A DNA stretch of 12,069 nucleotides from CAYPOY01 sp964412395 (lineage in GTDB: Bacteria > Chloroflexota > Anaerolineae > B4-G1), in NCBI GenBank assembly GCA_964412395.1, contig CAYPOY010000137.1:1-12069 (forward strand), given 5' to 3'. Shown here in pieces: positions 1 through 5,435 of this stretch. The number at the start of each line of letters is the position of its first letter. The first letter of the stretch is position 1. A model generated the notes under the pieces. That model did no database searches. It was not told the DNA's origin and saw nothing but the letters and a program-made list of their open reading frames with translations. The position numbers and the translations under genes are program-made.

Positions 1-43
1 CCCCCGCCCCCCCGCCGCCCCCCCGCCCCCGCCCGCGCGCGCC
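1..43. other. C/G-only low-complexity tract
   Basis: The first 43 bases contain only C and G, mostly runs of C broken by single G, ending in alternating CG. No coding or regulatory signal is visible. It may be a real homopolymer-rich spacer or an unreliable contig edge. Confidence 0.6.
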
Positions 44-101
44 CGGTCGGGAGACCCTCGCCCATCGGGGGGGGCTCGGTCGGGAGACCCTCGCCCATCG
101 G
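44..101. repeat. duplicated 25-bp direct repeat
   Basis: Two identical 25-bp copies lie at 44-68 and 77-101, separated by an 8-bp G-rich spacer. Each copy contains GGTCGGGAGACC, which can form a short stem (GGTC/GACC, loop GGGA), followed by CTCGCCCATCGG. The last bases of the second copy merge into the GGAGG ribosome binding site (100-104) of the gene starting at 110. The form suggests a dispersed intergenic repeat family. No third copy was noticed in this window. Confidence 0.8.
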
Positions 102-109
102 AGGTAGAC

Positions 110-847
110 GTGGCAGATAAGCGTGTGACCACAGGGATTAAGGGCCTTGACGAGATGTTGGACGGGGGTTTTATGCCCGGCTCAATGGTATTGGTGCGCG
201 GCGCACCGGGCACAGGCAAGACCTCGTTGGCGCTTCAGTTCCTTATCCACGGCGCGACGAGGCACAACGAACCGGGGCTGCTCATATCCTTTGAGGAATT
301 TCCCAATTCTCTCTACTTCGACGCCGAGACACTGGGCTGGAACCTTAGAGATCTGGAGGCGAGTGGGAAGCTGCACCTGATGTTCACCTCACCGGAGGTC
401 TTCCTGGCCGGCCTGGAGTCTCCTGATAGTCGTCTCAATCAGTTAATCCTCAATGCGAGCATCCGGCGGCTGGTGCTCGACAGCGTATCCCATTTTAATC
501 GCCTCACCGACGATGCGCAGGAGTTACGCCACCTCTATACCTCTGTGGCGAACGGCCTGCGGCGGGAGGGGATCACGGCGGTGCTGCTGGGCGAGGAGGG
601 CCGGGCCGTGTATCAGCGTGCCTTCAAAGGCGGGCTTTCGTTCATCGTGGACACCATTGTCATGTTGCGCTACGTGGAGATCGAGAGCGCCATGCAGCGT
701 GCCATCATGGTGCTGAAGATGCGGGGCTCCAACCACGCCAAGGAGATTCGCCGCTACGAGATTGGCCCAGGTGGCCTGACGGTTTTGGATGTCTTTGAGG
801 GACGTGAAGGGCTGCTCAGCGGCATTCCGCGCCGGGTGTTGCCGTAG
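110..847 (+). CDS. KaiC-like RecA-superfamily ATPase, single domain
   Basis: Predicted cytoplasmic ATPase of the KaiC/RadA-like (RAD55) group, 245 residues and one domain, whereas clock KaiC has two. Visible motifs are the family opening TGIKGLDEMLDGG (residues 8-20), Walker A GAPGTGKT (31-38), the acidic pair in ISFEEFP (Glu62-Glu63, the position of the KaiC catalytic glutamates) and Walker B LVLDS ending around Asp124. The GTG start at 110 has GGAGG five bases upstream. Family members are often linked to signalling or to DNA or gas-vesicle functions, but nothing here shows a partner: no KaiB, KaiA or histidine kinase gene is nearby. It is followed 46 bp downstream by rsmI on the same strand, so co-transcription is possible. 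The fold assignment is secure. The cellular role is unknown. Confidence 0.87.
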   Translation: MADKRVTTGIKGLDEMLDGGFMPGSMVLVRGAPGTGKTSLALQFLIHGATRHNEPGLLISFEEFPNSLYFDAETLGWNLRDLEASGKLHLMFTSPEVFLAGLESPDSRLNQLILNASIRRLVLDSVSHFNRLTDDAQELRHLYTSVANGLRREGITAVLLGEEGRAVYQRAFKGGLSFIVDTIVMLRYVEIESAMQRAIMVLKMRGSNHAKEIRRYEIGPGGLTVLDVFEGREGLLSGIPRRVLP

Positions 848-863
848 CTGTCAGCCGTTAGCG

Positions 864-890
864 ATTTGTCATTTGTTCGTTTGTCATTCC
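864..890. repeat. short tandem repeat, ATTTGTC type
   Basis: Between the KaiC-like gene and rsmI lie degenerate 7-bp units: ATTTGTC (864-870), ATTTGTT (871-877), CGTTTGTC (878-885) and ATTCC (886-890). The last unit ends three bases before the rsmI ATG, taking the place where a Shine-Dalgarno sequence would be expected. It belongs to the same class of short tandem repeats seen in three other intergenic regions of this window, each with its own unit sequence. Confidence 0.6.
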
Positions 891-893
891 CCT

Positions 894-1721
894 ATGGGCA
901 CTCTCTACCTGGTCGGTACCCCGATTGGCAACCTGGAGGACATTACCCTCCGTGCGCTGCGGATTCTCAAGGAAGTTAGGCTCATCGTTGCAGAGGACAC
1001 CCGCCGCGCTCGTATCCTCGTCCAGCGCTACGAGATCGAGACCCCCATCACCAGTTACTTCGAGGGTAACAAAATAACGAAATTGGAGGCGGTGCTGCGA
1101 GCGCTGGACGCAGGCGACGTAGCACTGATCTCCGAGGCCGGGATGCCGGGGCTTTCGGACCCTGGTTACGAACTCGTCCGCGCTGCCGTCGAGCGCGGCT
1201 ATCTGGTTGTGCCTGTTCCAGGCCCCTCGGCTCCCGTGACGGCGCTGGTCGTCTCTGGCCTCCCTGGCGATGGTTTCCTCTACCTGGGTTTCCTGCCTCG
1301 ACGTAAGAGCGAGCGCCGTAAGTTGCTGGATGAGGTGGCGCAGGAGCAACACACGCTGGTTGTCTTTGAATCTCCCCATCGTTTGTGCAAGAGTCTGGTC
1401 GATATAGAGGCTGTGCTGGGTGATCGGCCGCTGGCTGTCTGCCGCGAACTGACCAAGTTGCACGAGGAGGTGTGGCGAGGCACCACCGCTGAGGCGCGGG
1501 CGCATTTCAACGTGGTCAAGCCACGGGGCGAATTCACGCTTGTCATCGGCGGAGCGCCGGAGGGGCGCGAGCGTTGGGGTGAGGGACGGGTGCGTGCTGC
1601 GCTGGATGAACTGTTGGTGCAGGGTGTGCCCCGCCCGGCTGCCGCGCGACGCGTTGCAGCGGCCTCTGGTTGGAGCCGCGCCGAAGTCTATGCACTCGGT
1701 CTCAGGAGTGAGCAAAATTGA
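894..1721 (+). CDS. rsmI: 16S rRNA (cytidine1402-2'-O)-methyltransferase RsmI
   Basis: Tetrapyrrole-methylase-fold enzyme that 2'-O-methylates C1402 of 16S rRNA using SAM, tuning decoding in the ribosomal P site. At 275 residues it has the usual family length. Diagnostic motifs are LYLVGTPIGNLEDITLRA (residues 4-21), AEDTRRA (32-38), the glycine-rich SEAGMPGLSDPG (79-90, usually SDAGTPLISDPG), VPGPSA and FESPHR. The frame is open from 789, but the family N-terminus begins exactly at the ATG at 894, so that start is chosen. No Shine-Dalgarno motif is visible because a tandem repeat occupies the site, so translation may be leaderless-like or coupled. Its TGA overlaps the TTG start of the next gene. 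Identification is firm. Confidence 0.95.
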   Translation: MGTLYLVGTPIGNLEDITLRALRILKEVRLIVAEDTRRARILVQRYEIETPITSYFEGNKITKLEAVLRALDAGDVALISEAGMPGLSDPGYELVRAAVERGYLVVPVPGPSAPVTALVVSGLPGDGFLYLGFLPRRKSERRKLLDEVAQEQHTLVVFESPHRLCKSLVDIEAVLGDRPLAVCRELTKLHEEVWRGTTAEARAHFNVVKPRGEFTLVIGGAPEGRERWGEGRVRAALDELLVQGVPRPAAARRVAAASGWSRAEVYALGLRSEQN

Positions 1722-2947
1722 CTTCAGTAGGATTGAGACTTTCGGCTGAAGAGCAGGCTTTACTGGCCGGCGACTTCGGCCCCGGCGTGCGCAAGGCGAT
1801 GGAGATCGTCGTCACGCTGGGGCGGATTTATGGTGCCCGGCGGCTGGTGCCGGTGGGTTCCGTGCAGGTGGCGGGGGTCAGTTACCGCAACCTGGGAGAT
1901 GCAGGGCTCGAGTTCCTGCGCGAGTGGGCCGACCAGCGCGCGCGGGTGCGCGTCCCCACGACGCTGAACCCGGCCGGGATGGACCTGCGCGCCTGGCGGG
2001 AATTAGGCTTTTCGGAATCGTTCGCTCGCCACCAACTGGCAGTGATCGAGGCCTACCGGCGGCTGGGGGTGCGCACGACCTGCACATGTACCCCCTATCT
2101 GGTGGGCAACGTGCCCCGTTTGGGCGAGCACGTGGCCTGGGCGGAATCCTCAGCAGTGAGTTACGCCAACTCGGTACTGGGAGCGCGCACCAATCGAGAG
2201 GGTGGGCCGGGCGCGCTGGCCGCGGGCATCACGGGGCGCACCGCTGCCTATGGCCTGCACCTGGATGAGAACCGCAGAGCTACGCTGCGGGTAGTCGTGC
2301 GCTGTCCGGTGCGCACACTCTCTGACTTCGGGGCGTTGGGGTACCTGGTCGGGAAGGCGGCCCGCAACCGCGTGCCGTATTTCGTTTTCAAGGGCCTGGA
2401 GGGAGCGTGCTCCGATGTCGCGTTGAAGGCGTTGGGGGCGGCCATGGCGGCCAGCGGTGCTGTGGCGCTGTATCACGTCGTGGGGGTCACGCCCGAGGCC
2501 GACCGGCCGGACATGCTGGCCCATGATCACGAGACGCTCGTCGTGGAGGATCTACAGCCTGCCTACGCCGCGCTCAATTCCGACGTCCGCGAGGTTGACC
2601 TGGTCTGGTTTGGTTGTCCACACGCGGGTCTGGAGGAGATGGCGGAGGTGGTGCGGCTGCTGGATGGGCGGCGGGTGAAGGTGGCACTATGGATCACGAC
2701 GGCGCGGGAAGTGCGGAAACGGGCCGAAGCGGAGGGGCTGGTGGCCGCAGTCGAGGCCAGCGGTGGACGGGTGGTGGCCGACATGTGCATGGTTGTTGCC
2801 CCGATGCAGGAACTCTCGCTTCGCACCCTGGCGACTCCCTCGGCCAAAGGGGCCACCTACGTGCCCTCCCACGCGGGGTTGCAGGTGCGTTACGGGACGG
2901 TCGAGCAGTGCGTGGAGGCGGCAGTGATCGGCATCTGGCCGGAGTGA
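1718..2947 (+). CDS. aconitase X catalytic (large) subunit, DUF521
   Basis: Aconitase X family catalytic subunit, 409 residues. Known members are dehydratases: archaeal mevalonate-5-phosphate dehydratase and bacterial cis-3-hydroxy-L-proline dehydratase, both iron-sulfur enzymes. Family motifs are LNPAGMD (83-89), TCTCTPYL (121-128), WAESSAVSYANSVLGARTNR (141-160), GLHLDENR (179-186) and a C-terminal GATYVPSHAGLQVRYG. Cys122 or Cys124, Cys300 (WFGCPH) and Cys357 (DMCMV) are likely cluster ligands. The start is TTG at 1718, overlapping the rsmI TGA, with AGGAG at 1704-1708 nine bases upstream, implying translational coupling. The small swivel subunit (DUF126), often fused or adjacent, is absent here, so the substrate cannot be assigned. 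No iron-sulfur or proline-catabolism genes are nearby. Confidence 0.9.
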   Translation: MTSVGLRLSAEEQALLAGDFGPGVRKAMEIVVTLGRIYGARRLVPVGSVQVAGVSYRNLGDAGLEFLREWADQRARVRVPTTLNPAGMDLRAWRELGFSESFARHQLAVIEAYRRLGVRTTCTCTPYLVGNVPRLGEHVAWAESSAVSYANSVLGARTNREGGPGALAAGITGRTAAYGLHLDENRRATLRVVVRCPVRTLSDFGALGYLVGKAARNRVPYFVFKGLEGACSDVALKALGAAMAASGAVALYHVVGVTPEADRPDMLAHDHETLVVEDLQPAYAALNSDVREVDLVWFGCPHAGLEEMAEVVRLLDGRRVKVALWITTAREVRKRAEAEGLVAAVEASGGRVVADMCMVVAPMQELSLRTLATPSAKGATYVPSHAGLQVRYGTVEQCVEAAVIGIWPE

Positions 2948-2965
2948 GGTGGACATTTTTCCTTC

Positions 2966-4543
2966 TTAGAGCCTATCCGAAACTGGCCGGCCCTGCCCTT
3001 CTACCAGCCAGCGAACCGTCTTCTCAATGCGGTCCCAATTCTCCTCCCGGTCCAGACTCCAGAAGCGCCCGATGACCGAGGCGACTCTGCCTACCCCCAG
3101 CCGCTCTGTTTCCCGCTCCACGTCCTCGATGTAGCGGGCGCCACTTTCCGGGCGTTCCCCCCGCCGGCCCAGCATGGCGTGGACGTATACCTCGGGGATC
3201 TCTTTCCTGCAGGCCATCTCTAACAGTGCCTTCAGGTGAGCCACCGAACCGTGGGAACTGTAAAAGGAAACGATACCCAGCAGGTGCAGGCGGGTACCAT
3301 CCTGCTTCGCCCCCTGCATTGCCCAGCGGAATGCATCGTTGGCAAAGAAGGAGCCGTCGGCGATGGCTTGGTCAATGCGCACACGGTCGGAGAGGATGCG
3401 CCGGCCGGCCCCAATGTGCAGGTGCCCTGCTTCGGAGTTGCCGACGGTGCCGGCGGGCATCCCGACGGCCTCGCCGGCCGCCTGTAGCCGTGTGGTCGGC
3501 CACTCTTGCTGCAACTGGTCCATCACCGGCGTCTCCGCCTCCAGGATCAGATTTCCCCAGGGGTCGTCGCGGGCTCCCCAGCCGTCGGCGATGACCAGGA
3601 GGACGCGCCTCCGCTGCCTGGACACACTGTCCGGCAGGCGGCTGCTCCCAGTCATCTCCTCAGGTTGTGGCAGGCCCAGGAGGTGTAGCAGCGTTGGAGC
3701 AACGTCGGTCAGTTTGCCCCCTTTGCACAGGGTGACGCCCCGCAGCGCTGGGTCCACCACGGTGCACGGTACAGGGCTATCGGTGTGGCCGGTATCCACG
3801 GTGCCTTCGGGGTAGAGCCAACGCTCCACCGTGCCGTGGTCTGCGGTGACCACAGCCGTTATGCCGCGGGCCTGGGCCGCCGCCAATACTTCGCCGATGC
3901 GCCGATCCACCTCGGCCACGGCCCGCAGGATGGCGGCGCGGTCCTCGATGTGCCCAACCACGTCCACGTTGGCGAAGTTGACCACGACCAGTGCCGGTTC
4001 CGGGTCCTCCAGCGCCTGCACTGTTGCCTTCGCCACCTCTTCGGCACGCATCTCCGGTACCTCGGCGTAGTTTTGGACCTCCGGGGAGGGGATGACGACG
4101 TGGGTCTCTCCGGGGAAGGGCTCCTCTCGCTTACCGTTAAGGAAATACTGCACATGGATGGCCTTTTCTGACTCAGCGATTTTGACCTGCTGGAGGCTAT
4201 GGGCGCTGACCACCTCGCTCAGTGTGTGGCGGATCTCTCTCATAGGCGGGAAAGCCACCCGCACCGGCAGATTCCGGGCGTATTCGATCATGGTGGCGAA
4301 GTGCACCTGGATAGGCGGGCGCGGGAAGTGGGGGAACTCCTGTGCCACGAAGGCGCTGGTCAGTTCGACTTCCCGCTCGCCCCGGATGTCGTAGAAGATC
4401 ACGTAGTCGCCGTCGCCGATGCGGCCCACCGGCTGGCCGGTGCTGTCCACCCGCACCAGCGGTTCCAGCGCCTCGTCCTCCTCGCCAGCCCGGTAGGCTG
4501 CTCGCACGGCCTCGGCCATCGGGTAATGCTTTGGTTCTATCAT
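2966..4543 (-). CDS. circularly permuted iPGM-type phosphoglycerate mutase homologue
   Basis: Homologue of cofactor-independent phosphoglycerate mutase (3-PG/2-PG interconversion in glycolysis), alkaline phosphatase superfamily, 525 residues against about 511 in canonical GpmI. Segment order is swapped. Residues 1-300 match the canonical C-terminal part: YDIRGERE at 51-58, AESEKAIHV at 123-131, NVDVVGH at 192-198, TADHG at 233-237, TGHTDSPVP at 251-259, LLGLPQPEEMTG at 288-299. A linker follows, then 313-525 match the canonical N-terminal part: LLVIADGWG at 315-323, VGNSEAGHLHIGAGR at 367-381, IGRFWSLDREENWDRIEK at 491-508. Metal ligands Asp194, His198, Asp235, His236, His253, Asp320 and Ser370 are all present. 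The substrate Asp154 equivalent is Gly462. Start is ATG 4543 with GGGGAGG four bases upstream. The open frame continues to 5008, but that part has no homology. Activity on phosphoglycerate is inferred only. Confidence 0.88.
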   Translation of the reverse strand: MIEPKHYPMAEAVRAAYRAGEEDEALEPLVRVDSTGQPVGRIGDGDYVIFYDIRGEREVELTSAFVAQEFPHFPRPPIQVHFATMIEYARNLPVRVAFPPMREIRHTLSEVVSAHSLQQVKIAESEKAIHVQYFLNGKREEPFPGETHVVIPSPEVQNYAEVPEMRAEEVAKATVQALEDPEPALVVVNFANVDVVGHIEDRAAILRAVAEVDRRIGEVLAAAQARGITAVVTADHGTVERWLYPEGTVDTGHTDSPVPCTVVDPALRGVTLCKGGKLTDVAPTLLHLLGLPQPEEMTGSSRLPDSVSRQRRRVLLVIADGWGARDDPWGNLILEAETPVMDQLQQEWPTTRLQAAGEAVGMPAGTVGNSEAGHLHIGAGRRILSDRVRIDQAIADGSFFANDAFRWAMQGAKQDGTRLHLLGIVSFYSSHGSVAHLKALLEMACRKEIPEVYVHAMLGRRGERPESGARYIEDVERETERLGVGRVASVIGRFWSLDREENWDRIEKTVRWLVEGQGRPVSDRL

Positions 4544-4609
4544 TTGTCCTCCCCTCACTTTGGTAATGACATGCCTGGAATTAGGCTTATCTCTAACCGG
4601 AGGTGGCCT

Positions 4610-5026
4610 ATGAAACACGCACCAGGTCTGTGGCATATTGTACTCGGATTGCTGCTGATTGTCACGTACACGCGACCGGCGGAATGGCACATGGAGGTGT
4701 GGGATGAACGACTGGTGCCGCCAGCACGGGGCAGACAGTACCGCAACCCCCGGCAGAATCGCGAGCGTTGGGCTAGACGGTTGGCGAGACGACGACGACG
4801 TCGTCGGCCTCCGGTGAGCCATGCTGAATGCCGTCGGCGGCGTGAACGTATCCTGCGGCAGATTCTGGATGCCCAATCCAGCCCAGGATTTACCGAGCAG
4901 GAGAGACAACGGGGCATACGGGCAATCCTCTCGGTGGGAACAAAAAGGAGGCACCTTTACGCCCTTGACCGGCACCATTCTGGATGGTATGCGGATCGAC
5001 GTTCGCACCTTGTGGCTGGTGTTTGA
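4610..5026 (+). CDS. hypothetical arginine-rich membrane-anchored protein
   Basis: I do not recognise this 138-residue product. It begins at ATG 4610 with a good ribosome binding site (GGAGG at 4599-4603, six bases upstream). Residues about 8-20 (WHIVLGLLLIVTY) form one hydrophobic segment, either a signal peptide or an N-terminal anchor. The rest is strongly basic, with RRLARRRRRRRPP around residues 56-68. The C-terminal end (from about 4950) reads out of frame through the transposase relic at 4950-5198, so the original C-terminus was probably replaced or truncated by the insertion. It is divergent from the iPGM gene with 66 bp between them. It may be a decayed gene or a chance frame. The ribosome binding site and hydrophobic start are the only positive evidence. 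Confidence 0.4.
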   Translation: MKHAPGLWHIVLGLLLIVTYTRPAEWHMEVWDERLVPPARGRQYRNPRQNRERWARRLARRRRRRRPPVSHAECRRRRERILRQILDAQSSPGFTEQERQRGIRAILSVGTKRRHLYALDRHHSGWYADRRSHLVAGV

Positions 5027-5198
5027 CGAGGTCTATATCACGGCAGGGTTGAAGGGACGCGCAGGCGGCCTGCAACTGGAACGCGAACCACGCAAGCGCG
5101 GGCTCAAGCAGCGAGGGCGTGGCATCTGGGACAGTGACCGGCTGCCGGTCTTTGGCCTGTTGTGTCGTGGCGGCCAGGCACGCCTGTTCGTGCTGCTC
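4950..5198 (+). pseudogene. DDE transposase relic, IS1595/ISH4-like
   Basis: In the frame containing 4950 the translation shows two transposase blocks: GTFTPLTGTILDGMRID, resembling the end of an N-terminal zinc-ribbon region, then FDEVYITAGLKGR, RKRGLKQRGRG and DSDRLPVFGLLCRGGQARL, typical of the start of the DDE domain in IS1595-type (ISH4-like) transposases. The Asp of FDEVY corresponds to the first catalytic aspartate. The blocks are joined at about 5020 with no room for the intervening helix-turn-helix, so some 60-80 residues seem deleted. The zinc-ribbon cysteines and everything after the first third of the DDE domain are also missing. It cannot be active. Family assignment is from remembered motifs. 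Transposase origin is likely, the exact family less certain. Confidence 0.62.
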
Positions 5199-5328
5199 AC
5201 TAGCTCCCATCGTTGTCGCCGTAGGCGCCGCCATTCTCGCATCTTCCGCTTGCGCCAACGCCGCAACTTGGGGAGCAAGAGCTCCAGTTGTCCAGGGACA
5301 CTACCGAAATCTGTGTGGTGGAGATTGG
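5199..5328. other. spacer between transposase relic and purA promoter
   Basis: No gene is supported here. The frames remain open by chance but encode cysteine- or arginine-rich text without family motifs. Later transposase motifs that would be expected in an intact element are not visible, and no clear terminal inverted repeat was found by eye. Confidence 0.5.
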
Positions 5329-5357
5329 TTGACACATGTTCCATTCTCTTGTATGAT
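5329..5357 (+). promoter_or_regulatory. sigma-70-type promoter for purA
   Basis: TTGACA at 5329-5334 (perfect -35) and TATGAT at 5352-5357 (5 of 6 to the -10 consensus) are separated by 17 bp, the optimal spacing. It lies 78 bp upstream of the purA start and transcription would begin near 5364. This is the best promoter match in the window. Confidence 0.82.
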
Positions 5358-5361
5358 GAAA

Positions 5362-5393
5362 GGGGAAGGCGGTGCCGGTCTCCCCGTACCGCC
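5362..5393 (+). promoter_or_regulatory. purA leader with alternative hairpins
   Basis: The predicted 5' leader holds GGCGGT (5368-5373) paired with ACCGCC (5388-5393). An overlapping alternative is GGGGA (5362-5366) paired with TCCCC (5381-5385). The two stems interleave and cannot form together. No T-run follows, so this is not a simple terminator. A regulatory role is only a possibility. Confidence 0.3.
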
Positions 5394-5435
5394 TCACGTT
5401 GTGTCAGGGGATTGTGTGTTTAAGGAGGAAGTGCG

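Noticed and set aside
789..893. Longer rsmI start in the open frame
   Set aside because: The additional 35 residues overlap the end of the preceding gene and are not part of the family. Homology begins exactly at the ATG at 894.
858..1715. Long minus-strand open frame opposite rsmI
   Set aside because: No recognisable motif is present, and the plus strand encodes an unmistakable RsmI.
2948..2965. Rho-independent terminator between the aconitase X and iPGM genes
   Set aside because: There is a short T-run (2955-2959) but no preceding stem in the 18-bp gap.
4793..4806. 14-bp palindrome around GACGACGTCGTC
   Set aside because: It lies in the arginine-codon run of the orphan ORF and is readily explained by repeated CGA/GAC codon text, with no second site.
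4544..5008. Upstream extension of the iPGM reading frame by 155 codons
   Set aside because: The extra residues show no family motifs, run antisense to the transposase relic, and the ATG at 4543 has a strong ribosome binding site.
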